The translations under genes and the position numbers were made by a program. Below are positions 24,409 to 33,093 of a stretch of 64,000 nt of DNA, piece by piece (position 1 is the first letter of the stretch; every line of letters begins with the position of its first letter). The notes beneath the pieces were generated by a model. The model saw only the letters and a list, made by a program, of their open reading frames with translations, did not search any database and had not been told where the DNA came from. The DNA lies in the NCBI GenBank assembly GCA_039586575.1, contig JBDHKD010000001.1:1-64000 (forward strand), read 5' to 3'. The stretch comes from G020344215 sp039586575. GTDB lineage: Bacteria > Gemmatimonadota > Gemmatimonadetes > Palauibacterales > KS3-K002.

Positions 24409-25770
24409 ATGTACCGCGCCTTGTCTCGCAAGGTTCTCGTATCAACCCTCCTTGCCGTGGTCGTCGTCTGGGCCGGCTGCTCTGAGCTGCCCACGGGGCC
24501 TGACTCGTCGGGCGAGCTGGTCACGGGCCTCAACCGGCAGATCGCACCGCACGGGGTCCCGACGGCGGATATCGAGCCTCTGGACCTGGGCACGCTGGGC
24601 GGCGCCTGGAGCGAGGCCTATGCGGTGAACAACGACGGCTGGGTCGTCGGGGTGAGCCAGCTGGCCGACGGCAAGCAACACGCCTTCCTCTGGACCGTCG
24701 AAGACGGCATGCAGGACCTGAACGGTGATGGCTGGAGCTTCAGTCGCGCGGAGGGTGTCAACAACAACGGTACGGTGGTCGGCTGGGGCATCTACGCTGG
24801 CAAGATTCAGGGCTTCGTATGGACCGAGACCACCGGCATGACGAGCGTCGGAATCCCCTCGGTCCACAGATCGAGCTATTGCTTCGGGGTGAACGACGCC
24901 GGGCTGATCGTCGGGATGGCCTTGAGTACGTCGGGCAGCTGGAACGCGATCGTTTGGAGTTCGCCCACCAACCTGACGATCCTGGGCAGCCTGGGCGGCA
25001 CGGCCAGTCGGGCGCTCGACATCAACGAGGCGGGCCGCGTCTCAGGCAAATCGACGCTGAGCAACCAGCAGAGCCGCGCTGTGATGTGGGTCCCGCAGAA
25101 CCCGACGGTGAACCTGGGCACGCTGGGCGGGGCCGAGAGCGAGGCGTTCGGTCTCAACGAGGCCTCACTCGTCGTAGGTTGGGCCCACGATGCCGATGGC
25201 CGCAAGCGCCCGTTCCTCTGGGACGGCACGCTCCACGACCTGGGTACGCTGGGCGGTCCGAACGGTGAGGCGTATGAAGTCTCCGAGAGCGGTTGGGTGG
25301 TCGGTGACGCCGAGAACGGGAACCTCCAGCTGCAGCCGGTGCTCTGGACGGACGCTGGCATCGTCGAGTTGCCGACGCTCGGTGGAGCAACAGGTCACGC
25401 GCGCGACCTGAGCGAGAGCGGTGTGATCGCGGGCTACAGCGAGTTGGAGAGCGGGGATCGCCATGCAACGATCTGGGTCGTCGATGGCGAGGAGCCGCCG
25501 CCCCAGGATCCCGCGGAGGATCTCAGGTCGGAGATCGACCTGCTGATCGAGGATGGTGTGTTGACCGCCGGGCAGGGTTGGTCGCTGTTCGTGAAGATCG
25601 GCCACGCCGAGAAACAGATCGAGCAGGGCAAGATCAAGACGGCGGAAAACATCCTCGGCGCGCTGGTCAATCAGATCGAGGCGCTGGTGAGGTCGCGTAG
25701 ACTGTCGCAGCCGGAAGGCGACTACTTGATCGCTCTCATCGAGCAGTGGGTCGAAAGTCTCGAGACGTAG
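24409..25770 (+). CDS. HAF-repeat lipoprotein with C-terminal FIMAH-like domain
   Basis: The ATG at 24409 is chosen because GGAGG lies five bases before it; an upstream GTG overlaps that site. A lipobox (VWAGCS) follows the hydrophobic signal. Seven HAF-type repeats of about 45 residues are seen, for example DLGTLGGAWSEAYAVN, NLGTLGGAESEAFGLN and DLGTLGGPNGEAYEVS, usually with VVG nearby. The last ~85 residues form a helical FIMAH-like domain (LTAGQGWSLFVKIGHAEKQI as its start). This is a typical secreted surface protein; molecular function is not known. A bidirectional hairpin follows. Confidence 0.82.
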   Translation: MYRALSRKVLVSTLLAVVVVWAGCSELPTGPDSSGELVTGLNRQIAPHGVPTADIEPLDLGTLGGAWSEAYAVNNDGWVVGVSQLADGKQHAFLWTVEDGMQDLNGDGWSFSRAEGVNNNGTVVGWGIYAGKIQGFVWTETTGMTSVGIPSVHRSSYCFGVNDAGLIVGMALSTSGSWNAIVWSSPTNLTILGSLGGTASRALDINEAGRVSGKSTLSNQQSRAVMWVPQNPTVNLGTLGGAESEAFGLNEASLVVGWAHDADGRKRPFLWDGTLHDLGTLGGPNGEAYEVSESGWVVGDAENGNLQLQPVLWTDAGIVELPTLGGATGHARDLSESGVIAGYSELESGDRHATIWVVDGEEPPPQDPAEDLRSEIDLLIEDGVLTAGQGWSLFVKIGHAEKQIEQGKIKTAENILGALVNQIEALVRSRRLSQPEGDYLIALIEQWVESLET

Positions 25771-25795
25771 AGCAGATTCGAGCTGCGAACGCAGA

Positions 25796-25828
25796 GGGCC
25801 GCGGTCGCCACGAGGGCGCCCGCGGCCC
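25796..25828. terminator. Bidirectional terminator hairpin between convergent genes
   Basis: GGGCCGCGG (25796-25804) pairs with CCGCGGCCC (25820-25828). An inner CGCC/GGCG stem leaves a five-base loop. It lies between the HAF gene stop and the minus-strand small protein gene, so it can serve both. Confidence 0.65.
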
Positions 25829-25856
25829 GTCTACATCGAGCCGCAGCTACGCTGGA

Positions 25857-26042
25857 TCAGGACGCGCTGATCAGGTGATCGGGGCCGCAGCGCTCGTCTT
25901 CTTCCTGCTCGAGCTCGCGGATCAGACAATTGACGGTCTGCTCGACCAGTTCCTCCACCGACACACCGCGCCGCTTGGCTTCGCACTCGTAGGCGCGGTA
26001 GTGCTCGTCGCTCAGCTCGGCCCACACTTGAACCCTGTGCAT
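25857..26042 (-). CDS. Small hypothetical protein, helical, possibly ribbon-helix-helix-like
   Basis: This 61-residue protein starts at the ATG at 26042, seven bases after GGAG; a GTG start at 26066 is also possible. The N-terminal strand HRVQVWAELSDE followed by helices around EHYRAYECEAKRRGVSVEELVEQ looks like an Arc/MetJ ribbon-helix-helix fold, but confidence is low. It lies 27 bases after the DUF35 gene of the mevalonate operon on the same strand, so it may be co-transcribed. Confidence 0.5.
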   Translation of the reverse strand: MHRVQVWAELSDEHYRAYECEAKRRGVSVEELVEQTVNCLIRELEQEEDERCGPDHLISAS

Positions 26043-26069
26043 AGCATCACTCCGGTGTCGCGTCACCTG

Positions 26070-26462
26070 CTAGGCGGCCGGAACAGCCTTGTGCCCATAG
26101 CAAAGGATGCCGCTGTTGCCCTCCTTGCGGATGAGGCGGAACTCCAACGACACATCCATGCCCGGCAACACGGTCGACGGCTCGCAGTCCACCACCTGCG
26201 TCATGAAGCGTGCGCCTTCCGGCGTCTCGACGATCGCCATGGCGTACGGTGCTTCCATCAAGAAGTCGTTGGGCGGCACGTGGATCACCGTTGAGGTCAG
26301 TACCTTGCCCTTGCGGGAGAGCGTGATGGTCTCGAACTCGCTCCCGCGGCAGCCGGGGCAGATAAGCCGTGCCGGGAAGACGACTTTGCCGCAACCCTTA
26401 CAGCGACCGGCCTCGAGCCGGTAGCGGTTGGGGATCTCTCTCGTATATCTCGGACTCGGCAT
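26070..26462 (-). CDS. DUF35 / OB-fold acyl-CoA-binding protein of the HMG-CoA synthase complex
   Basis: This 130-residue protein starts at MPSPRYT (base 26462), two bases after the thiolase stop. It has a zinc ribbon with CKGCG near residue 21 and CPGCR near 36, followed by an OB-fold (GKVLTSTVIHV, AIVETPEG). In archaea a DUF35 protein bridges acetoacetyl-CoA thiolase and HMG-CoA synthase. The same three gene types occur here in one operon, so the same bridging role is likely. A longer reading frame through the thiolase gene is out of frame with the thiolase and is not real. Confidence 0.88.
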   Translation of the reverse strand: MPSPRYTREIPNRYRLEAGRCKGCGKVVFPARLICPGCRGSEFETITLSRKGKVLTSTVIHVPPNDFLMEAPYAMAIVETPEGARFMTQVVDCEPSTVLPGMDVSLEFRLIRKEGNSGILCYGHKAVPAA

Positions 26463-26464
26463 GA

Positions 26465-27613
26465 TCACACTCCCTCGAAGATGTGGACCACGGAGCTGGC
26501 GCCCGACCCGCCCATATTCTGGGTGAGCCCGATGCGCGCCTTCTCGACCTGGCGCTCGCCCGCCTCGCCGCGCAGTTGCCTGAAGATCTCGATCGCCTGG
26601 GCGATGCCGGTGGCGCCCACCGGATGCCCCTTCGACTTCAGGCCGCCCGACGTGTTCACGGGGACGCAGCCGCCGAGCGCGGTGAAGCCCTCGCGCGCTG
26701 CCGGACCGCCCTTGCCCTTCTCGACGAAGCCGAGCGCCTCGATGCAGCAGATCTCGGCGATGGTGAAGCAGTCGTGCACCTCGGCGACGTTGATGTCGCG
26801 CGGGCCGAGGCCGGCCATCTTGTAGGCCCGCTCCGCCGATGCCTGCACCGAGTCGAGAAACGCCGGGTCGGCACGATCGGCCAGAGCGATCGTGCTGCTG
26901 GCCAAGCCGCTCGCCACGATCTTCACCGGCCGGTCGGTGAAATCCTTGGCCATCTCGAGCGGACAGACCAGCACCGCCGCCGCGCCATCGCTCACCGGCG
27001 AGCAATGGAGTAGGCGCAACGGCTCGGCGACCAGAGAAGAAGACATCACCTGCTCGACGGTGACCTCGCCCGGAAATTGTGCCTTGTCGTTCTTAGCGCC
27101 GTGCTTGTGGTTCTTGACCGCCACCCACGCCAGGTCCTCTTCCGTCGTCCCGTACGCCTGCATGTGGGCGCGGGCGATCATCGCATACAGACCGGGGAAG
27201 GTGACCCCATGATAGACCTCGAGCTCCTGATCGGCGGCCGTGGCGAGCACGTTCGTTACATCCGCGCCGTCGGTCATCTTCTCGATGCCGACGGCGAGGA
27301 CGACGTCGCTCATGCCGGAGGCGACGTCGATAATCGCCTGGCGCAGGGCCACACCGCCCGAGGCGCAGGCCGATTCGACGTGAACCGCCGCCACGCCCGG
27401 CATTCCCAAATGATCGGCCATCAGGGGGCCCAGGTGCTCCTGGCCCACGAACTGGCCGCCCGACATGCAGCCCACGTAGATGGTGTCGACGCGGTCCGCC
27501 CCGGCGTCATTCAGTGCTCCGTTCGCGGCCTCGACGAACATGTCACGCAGGCTCTGACCCCAGAGCTCACCGAACCGGGTCATCCCGGCGCCTACGATCG
27601 CAACCTCACGCAT
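26465..27613 (-). CDS. Thiolase family protein, likely acetoacetyl-CoA thiolase (archaeal/SCP-x type)
   Basis: This 382-residue enzyme condenses two acetyl-CoA, or cleaves the reverse. The active-site cysteine is C83 in ESACASGG. Further motifs are EVHDCFTIAE, GHPVGATG and the tail NMGGSGAS. It lacks the bacterial PhaA-type N-terminus and resembles the archaeal/SCP-x thiolase group. It lies between the HMG-CoA synthase gene and the DUF35 gene, matching the archaeal complex that channels acetoacetyl-CoA. GAGG-like sequence precedes the start. Confidence 0.9.
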   Translation of the reverse strand: MREVAIVGAGMTRFGELWGQSLRDMFVEAANGALNDAGADRVDTIYVGCMSGGQFVGQEHLGPLMADHLGMPGVAAVHVESACASGGVALRQAIIDVASGMSDVVLAVGIEKMTDGADVTNVLATAADQELEVYHGVTFPGLYAMIARAHMQAYGTTEEDLAWVAVKNHKHGAKNDKAQFPGEVTVEQVMSSSLVAEPLRLLHCSPVSDGAAAVLVCPLEMAKDFTDRPVKIVASGLASSTIALADRADPAFLDSVQASAERAYKMAGLGPRDINVAEVHDCFTIAEICCIEALGFVEKGKGGPAAREGFTALGGCVPVNTSGGLKSKGHPVGATGIAQAIEIFRQLRGEAGERQVEKARIGLTQNMGGSGASSVVHIFEGV

Positions 27614-27632
27614 AGGTTGTCTCCTGAGGGTA

Positions 27633-28679
27633 TCAGTCGTTGACGATGATCTTTTCGCGGAACTTCGCGTATTCGCCGTAGGTCACATAGTGACGCGTAC
27701 CGTCGAGCATCGAGCGGACCGTCGGTGCCAGGCTCTGCACCTCGGTTATTCGCTTCGTCGCTTTGAGCACGAACGAGTCACTGCCGGCGCCCGAGCCGAA
27801 CGACGTGATCAGGATCAGGTCGCCGGGCTTGGCGACATCGAGGATCGCTGCCAACCCGGTCGGCGAGGAGCCCGAATACGTGTTGCCCATCGTGGGCACC
27901 ACCCAGCCGGTCTCCAGCTGCTCCTTCTTGAAGCCGAGCTGCTTCCCGGCCGACATGGGGAACTTGCCGTTGGGCATGTGGAAGACGGCGTAGGCGAAGT
28001 CCTCAGCCTTGAGGCCCGTCTTCTGCAGAATGCCGCGACTCGCCGCCAGCACGTGCTTGAAGTACGCCGGCTCGCCGGTGAACCGGCCCCCGTGCCGTGG
28101 GTAGAATTCGCCTTCGCGTCGCCAGAAGTCCGCTGTGTCGGTCGTGTAGCTGTACGTCTCTATGACCTCGGCGACCATGTTCTTCTTGCCGAAGATGAAG
28201 GCGGCGCCGCCGGCGGAGGCCGAGAACTCCAACGCGTCGTCGGGCGCGCCCTGCGAGGTGTCGGCGCCGATCCCCATCGCGTACTCGACTCGACCCGCTT
28301 CCACCAGGCCGAGCGCCACGAACATCGCCTCGGTGCCCGCCTTGCAGGCGAACTCGAAGTCGGCGATGTGAACCTCGGGGCCCACCCCCAGCGCCTCCGC
28401 CGCCACCGTGCCGCTCGGCTTCACCGCGTAGGGGTGAGATTCGGAGCCGATGTAGAGGGCGCCGATCTTCCGCGGATCGATGCCCGCCCGTTCGATCGCC
28501 GCCCGGCCCGCCGCCACCGAGATCGTGATCGTATCCTCGTCGAACCCGGGGACCGACTTCTCCTGCAGCAACAATCCCCTCTGGATCGTCGCCGGGTCCT
28601 TGCCCCACTGGCGAGCGATCTCTTCGGTCTTGATGCGCTTGCGTGGGATGTACGCGCCGTAACCGACTATACCTGCCAT
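27633..28679 (-). CDS. Archaeal-type hydroxymethylglutaryl-CoA synthase
   Basis: This 348-residue enzyme makes HMG-CoA from acetoacetyl-CoA and acetyl-CoA, the committed entry to mevalonate. The start chosen is MAGIVGYG at 28679, preceded by AGGAGGTG; an upstream in-frame extension to 28895 has no RBS. The nucleophile is C112 in EFACKAG. The fold motifs GSESHPYAVKPSG and NTYSGSSPTG are visible. The length and sequence fit the archaeal rather than the bacterial/eukaryal synthase. It is first in an operon with thiolase and DUF35. Confidence 0.9.
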   Translation of the reverse strand: MAGIVGYGAYIPRKRIKTEEIARQWGKDPATIQRGLLLQEKSVPGFDEDTITISVAAGRAAIERAGIDPRKIGALYIGSESHPYAVKPSGTVAAEALGVGPEVHIADFEFACKAGTEAMFVALGLVEAGRVEYAMGIGADTSQGAPDDALEFSASAGGAAFIFGKKNMVAEVIETYSYTTDTADFWRREGEFYPRHGGRFTGEPAYFKHVLAASRGILQKTGLKAEDFAYAVFHMPNGKFPMSAGKQLGFKKEQLETGWVVPTMGNTYSGSSPTGLAAILDVAKPGDLILITSFGSGAGSDSFVLKATKRITEVQSLAPTVRSMLDGTRHYVTYGEYAKFREKIIVND

Positions 28680-28773
28680 TTTCACCTCCTGATGGGCAGG
28701 GTGTGACAAAACGGGACATGCGGTCGCTCGTGGATGCAAACTACCACTCCCGCACACGGCATCGCTACGATCC

Positions 28774-28800
28774 GCGCGTCCTTGCTGAACAGGGACGCGC
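28774..28800. repeat. Inverted repeat in the HMG-CoA synthase upstream region
   Basis: GCGCGTCC (28774-28781) pairs with GGACGCGC (28793-28800) across an 11-base loop. It lies in the 279-base divergent gap between the HMG-CoA synthase gene and the GT87 gene. It could be a leader hairpin or operator. Nothing else was recognised in this gap. Confidence 0.35.
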
Positions 28801-28958
28801 CCCGGTGGCAGCGCGCCAGGCGCTGGATGCAGTAGTTCCTCACGCAAAGGTGCAAGAAACAGGCCCACCCCGGTAGCCTGCTGCTCCTCTTCCACTTACT
28901 ATCTTTCGCCGAATCAGTCCAGAGACACAGTCGATGCCAGGCGTCAGGACGTCTGGGG

Positions 28959-30311
28959 ATGAGCCGGAGGATCTTCACAGTGCGAGCCGGTTTGGCTGGG
29001 AAGCTGACGGAAGCTCTGAGTTCGCCGCTGGCGAAACGCCTCTACTTCGCTCTGCTTGTGGCCCTGGTCGTGGTTCTGTGGTGGAACATGGTGCGGCGGG
29101 CGTTGCAGGGGCACGGTTCCCAGTTCGACGACTGGATCGAGTTCAGCCGCGATCTCGTCTATCGGCGTGTCGACATCTACAGGGAATACGCGTGGGAGCG
29201 CACTTCGATCGGCAAGTACCCGCCCTTCTTCAGCCTGCTTTTCGTTCCGCTAGTGCCGCTGCCCACGAGGCTTGCCGCGTCGCTCTGGTTCTTGATCAAT
29301 CTCGGGCTGGCGGTCGGCGCCACTTATCTGGCCCTTCGTACGGTTGACGAAACGGGTGGAACGGGAGCGCGGCGGTCTTCGATGTTCTGGATCCCCTTCG
29401 TCCTCGCCGCCGGGATCATCGGCAGCAACCTGGAGACGGCTCAGGTCAACATCGTCATCCTGTTCTTTCTGTGTCTCGCGCTCTATGCGTTCAAGCGAGG
29501 CGCCGACGTGCGGTCCGGTCTGGCGCTCGGCTTGATCACCGCGCTCAAACTGACACCCGGTCTCTTCATCGTGTACTTCGCGTACAAGCGGGCATACCGT
29601 GTCGTACTGGGCGCGCTGGCAGGTCTGGTCCTCTGTTGGCTGATCATTCCGCTTCTCGTGTTCGGGATCGATCACTTCAGCGCGGTGATGACCGGTTGGC
29701 TGGGTAGAGTGAATCCGTTCCTGGTGGAAGGCACGCTGGCCGAGGGAGTGAGCGGTTTCAGGCACACGAACCAGTCACTGAGCGCGGTATTCCATCGCTT
29801 GTTCACCGCGACACCGGCGGGCGGCGGCCGATCGGACTTCTACATCAACTTGCTGGCGCTGGACTACGTGACTGCGCGTCGCGTCATGAAGCTATTGTCG
29901 CTGGCGGTCATCGCCGCGCTCGCCTGGCTGTGCCGGAGCCCGCTGGGCGATCGTAACCGGGTCGTCCTCTCGTTCGAGTATTCGCTCGTGATGAGCGCGG
30001 CGCTTTTCATCTCGCCGATCTCGTGGATCAATCACTACGTCGTTTTGCTGTTTCCGTACACGGCCGCCGTGTACTATGTGAGCACGCGGCCGGCGTCCCT
30101 GCCGGAGCGGAAGTTGATGCTGTACGCGCTTATCGCTTCGTTTATTCTCGTCTCGTCTTCGGCGTCGCGGCTGATGCAGGCTTTCTCGTTCCCCTTTCTG
30201 GGCGCCCTGATCCTGGCGGTCGCGATGGCACGAGTCGTGTGGCGTGAAGGGCGCGGTGCAGGAGCGGTTCATCCGGCTGGGTCCCTCCCCGCGAGGCCCG
30301 GCCAAGCCTGA
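28959..30311 (+). CDS. Glycosyltransferase family 87 (DUF2029) membrane protein
   Basis: This 450-residue integral membrane protein has about ten hydrophobic segments. The early luminal loop contains the acidic DDWIEFSRD and YREYAWERTSIGKYPPF, typical of GT87 mannosyl- or arabinosyl-transferases that use polyprenyl-phosphate sugars. A later loop has GFRHTNQSLSAVFHRLF, also typical. It likely extends an envelope glycan. It is followed 10 bases later by a GT2-like gene. The acceptor and sugar are unknown. Confidence 0.82.
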   Translation: MSRRIFTVRAGLAGKLTEALSSPLAKRLYFALLVALVVVLWWNMVRRALQGHGSQFDDWIEFSRDLVYRRVDIYREYAWERTSIGKYPPFFSLLFVPLVPLPTRLAASLWFLINLGLAVGATYLALRTVDETGGTGARRSSMFWIPFVLAAGIIGSNLETAQVNIVILFFLCLALYAFKRGADVRSGLALGLITALKLTPGLFIVYFAYKRAYRVVLGALAGLVLCWLIIPLLVFGIDHFSAVMTGWLGRVNPFLVEGTLAEGVSGFRHTNQSLSAVFHRLFTATPAGGGRSDFYINLLALDYVTARRVMKLLSLAVIAALAWLCRSPLGDRNRVVLSFEYSLVMSAALFISPISWINHYVVLLFPYTAAVYYVSTRPASLPERKLMLYALIASFILVSSSASRLMQAFSFPFLGALILAVAMARVVWREGRGAGAVHPAGSLPARPGQA

Positions 30312-30321
30312 GGATGATCTG

Positions 30322-31224
30322 ATGCGTATTTCGGGGTTCACGTTCGCCAAGAACGCCGTCAAGCTCTACTACCCGATCAAGGAGGCGATCCTCTCGATCC
30401 TGCCGATCGTCGACGAATTCGTGGTCGCTCTCGCGGAAGGAGACGCCGACGATTCGACCCGCGCGGTTGTGGAGGCGATCGATGATCCGCGGATCCGTAT
30501 CGTGGACGCCGTTTGGGACGATGCCGCCGGCCCACTCGCCTACAGCCAGATGACGAACGTGGCCCTCGACCACTGTAGCGGTGATTGGTGTTTCTACATC
30601 CAAGCGGACGAGGTCGTGCACGAGGATGACCTGCCCATCGTCCTGGCGCGCTGTGAGCAACTGCACCAAGATCGGCGGGTCGAGGGACTGCTGTTCGACT
30701 ACGTCCACTTCTTCGGCGACTACGACCACTACCAGACGAGTCACGGGTGGTACCAGAAGGAGATTCGCATCATCAGGAATGGGCTGGGAATCCGCTCGGT
30801 ACGCGACGCCCAGTCGTTCCGTTACCCCGATCAAAGCCGTCTAACCGTTGCCCGCGCCGGCGCTCGCGTCTTCCACTACGGGTGGGTGCGGCCGCCGCGG
30901 CTGATGCAGAACAAGCACGTGGCATTCTGGTCGCATCGCAAGGGTAAGGAGACCGTGGAGGCGGAATACGCCGGCGTCAGCGCGATGGACTACGGGCCGC
31001 TGGGTCGGCTGCCCGTGTATGAGGGGGTTCACCCGGCCGTCATGCGAGAGCGCATCGCCGCGATGGACTGGAGCGACGAGTTGAGGCTGGTCGACGCTCC
31101 GGGCTCGAGGCGGACGGAGCTGCACACGGACGAGCGCCCGAAATACCGTTTACTCTCGGCGATCGAGCGCTGGACCGGCTTGGACCTCAACCACAAGAAC
31201 TACGGAAAGGTGCTGCGGGTGTAG
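30322..31224 (+). CDS. Glycosyltransferase family 2-like protein
   Basis: This 300-residue soluble protein starts at MRISGFTF (base 30322), behind AGGATG, rather than at an upstream Met that overlaps GT87. It has the N-terminal nucleotide-binding pattern (FTFAKNAVKLYYPIKEAI, DEFVVALAEGDADDSTR) and a DXD-like ADEVVHEDD around residue 94. No membrane segments are seen. It probably acts with the preceding GT87 enzyme on an envelope glycan. Confidence 0.82.
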   Translation: MRISGFTFAKNAVKLYYPIKEAILSILPIVDEFVVALAEGDADDSTRAVVEAIDDPRIRIVDAVWDDAAGPLAYSQMTNVALDHCSGDWCFYIQADEVVHEDDLPIVLARCEQLHQDRRVEGLLFDYVHFFGDYDHYQTSHGWYQKEIRIIRNGLGIRSVRDAQSFRYPDQSRLTVARAGARVFHYGWVRPPRLMQNKHVAFWSHRKGKETVEAEYAGVSAMDYGPLGRLPVYEGVHPAVMRERIAAMDWSDELRLVDAPGSRRTELHTDERPKYRLLSAIERWTGLDLNHKNYGKVLRV

Positions 31225-31226
31225 CG

Positions 31227-31901
31227 TCAGGCCGGGCTTCGCTTCCGGGCCACGAGCATCCCGTGCGTGCTGAAGATGACCCGTGTGTCCCAGTCCTCAT
31301 GTCGGTGCAGGTAGGGTTTGATGCGACGTCCCTTCACCGACGGCGGGATCGTGTCGTCGACGACCACGATGCTCCCGGGGACGAAGAGGTCCTCGATCGC
31401 GCGAAACTCGTCGAAGATCAGGTCCGGATCATCGCCCGAATCGAAGAACGCCAGGTGCACGACGCCAAGCGTGCCGTCGTCGTGCAGCTTGCGCAGCTTG
31501 GCCCGCGAATCTCCCTCCCAGTAGCGAATCCGCTGATTGACGTCCCGGCACACCGACTTGCAGACGGCGATGTGGTCGGGCTCGAGCTCGAAGGTATGAA
31601 GGACTCCGCCGGTCTCGCCCAGCGCCGTCGCGATAGCCAACGTGCTCTCCGTCCCCTCGCTGGCCCAGCGGATGCAGCCCGTCTCCACACAGGTCAGCGT
31701 TCCGAAGGCGGCGCGCAGCTGCTCCACGGCTCCGGTCAATAGCCGTCTGTGAGGCTGCACCTTCTCGCGTCCCAGGGCCCAGCCGATGCGCTGGCCGAGC
31801 TTGCGCGTGCGGTAGGAGGCCCAATCGAGGAACCCGCCGCGGGTCGGTGCGCCGGGGAAGCGGCCGGTCAGCGCTACGAGTTCGGAATTCGGTGTCGCCA
31901 T
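31227..31901 (-). CDS. Class I SAM-dependent methyltransferase-like protein
   Basis: This 224-residue protein has a Rossmann-type core (CVETGCIRWASEGTES, then HTFELEPDHIAVCKSV and RIRYWEGDSRAKL), followed by an acidic loop AFFDSGDDPDLIFDEF. This resembles the Methyltransf_24 group found in glycan or secondary-metabolite loci. The SAM motif I is not the standard GxGxG, so the assignment is tentative. It converges on the GT2 gene with two bases between stops. Confidence 0.65.
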   Translation of the reverse strand: MATPNSELVALTGRFPGAPTRGGFLDWASYRTRKLGQRIGWALGREKVQPHRRLLTGAVEQLRAAFGTLTCVETGCIRWASEGTESTLAIATALGETGGVLHTFELEPDHIAVCKSVCRDVNQRIRYWEGDSRAKLRKLHDDGTLGVVHLAFFDSGDDPDLIFDEFRAIEDLFVPGSIVVVDDTIPPSVKGRRIKPYLHRHEDWDTRVIFSTHGMLVARKRSPA

Positions 31902-31922
31902 CGGAAGGCGGAGCGCATGACC

Positions 31923-33026
31923 TCAACCACAGCAGCTGCGGAAGGGCATTCGGCCGGGGTTGCCCGCGGGCGGTTGCGGCCAGAGCCCCGGTACCGCGTA
32001 GCCGCAGCCCGGACAAGCGCCGCCGCTGGGGCTCAGCTCGTCTTTGCGGACGTGGAACCCGACACGTTCAACGAGCAGGCGGTCGCAACCGGGACAATAC
32101 GTGTTCTCCAGCCCACCGACCATCCCCGGTAAGTTCCCGGAATAAACGAAGTTGAGCCCGGCCGCGCGCCCGATTTCGGCGGCCCGCGCTAGCTGGGCAG
32201 GCGTCGTGCCCGTCGTGTCGGTCATCTTGTAGTTCGGGTGGAACGCCGTAACGTGCCAGGGGATGTCCGGCGAGACCGAGGCAATGAATGACGCAGCTTC
32301 GCGCAGCTCATCATCCGAGTCGTTGAAGCCGGGCACGACAAGGGTAACGATCTCGACCCAGAAGCCCGTGGCGTGCGCGAGGCGCACCGTCGCCAGGACA
32401 TGCTCCAGGACACCGCCCAGCTTACGGTACTGACGGTCGCTCATCGTCTTGAGGTCGATTTTGTAGACGTCGAGCCATGGCCGGAGGTAATCGAGGACCT
32501 CCGGTGTGCCGTTGCCGTTCGACACGTAGGCCGTGCAAAAGCCCTTCGCCTTCGCCTGCTTGAAGATCTCGACCGCCCACTCCGATGTGATCAATGGCTC
32601 GTTATAGGACGAGACCACCAGCTTGGCACGACGCCGCACCGCAAGCTCGACGATTTCGTCGGCCGTGATGTCGCGAGGCCCAACCCCGGCAGCATCATCC
32701 CGCAGCGCCTGCGAGGAGAGCCAGTTCTGGCAGAAGTCACAGTGCAGATCGCAGCCCAACATCCCGAAGGTCACCGCATCGGAGCCGGGGAAGACGTGGA
32801 AGAGCGGCTTCTTCTCCGTCGGGTCGCACTGCAGGCCGACCACGTAGTCATGCGGCACCATCAACGTGCCGGCGTCGTTGAAGCGGACCCTGCATATACC
32901 ACGGCGCCCGGGCCGAATAAGGCAACGCAAGCCACAGGCGACACAGCGCACCGAGCCGTCGCTCCGACGCTCGAATAGCTCGCCCGGTCGCGTACGCGAG
33001 TCCAGCCTCTCCGCAAGGGTTGCCAC
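31923..33026 (-). CDS. amrS: AmmeMemoRadiSam-type radical SAM enzyme
   Basis: This 367-residue protein has the PflA-like radical-SAM motif CDLHCDFCQNW (CX3CX2C) around residue 94. It starts with a cysteine-rich segment CVACGLRCLIRPGRRGICRVR and ends with a zinc-ribbon (CPGCDRLL and CPGCGY), as in AmrS. The start is GTG with GGAGG upstream. Known homologues belong to a three-gene AmmeMemoRadiSam set with a Memo-like and an AMMECR1 protein; neither partner is in this window. The reaction is unknown. Confidence 0.85.
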   Translation of the reverse strand: MATLAERLDSRTRPGELFERRSDGSVRCVACGLRCLIRPGRRGICRVRFNDAGTLMVPHDYVVGLQCDPTEKKPLFHVFPGSDAVTFGMLGCDLHCDFCQNWLSSQALRDDAAGVGPRDITADEIVELAVRRRAKLVVSSYNEPLITSEWAVEIFKQAKAKGFCTAYVSNGNGTPEVLDYLRPWLDVYKIDLKTMSDRQYRKLGGVLEHVLATVRLAHATGFWVEIVTLVVPGFNDSDDELREAASFIASVSPDIPWHVTAFHPNYKMTDTTGTTPAQLARAAEIGRAAGLNFVYSGNLPGMVGGLENTYCPGCDRLLVERVGFHVRKDELSPSGGACPGCGYAVPGLWPQPPAGNPGRMPFRSCCG

Positions 33027-33093
33027 GCTCTTACCTCCAACTCCTACAGTACAGTCTCGAGCGGAGCGCGGGAAGTGCAGGGGAACCCGGTGA

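Noticed and set aside
26070..27005. 311-codon frame joining DUF35 to an out-of-frame part of the thiolase gene
   Set aside because: Only the last 130 codons look like protein; the rest overlaps the thiolase in another frame. The DUF35 start was set at 26462.
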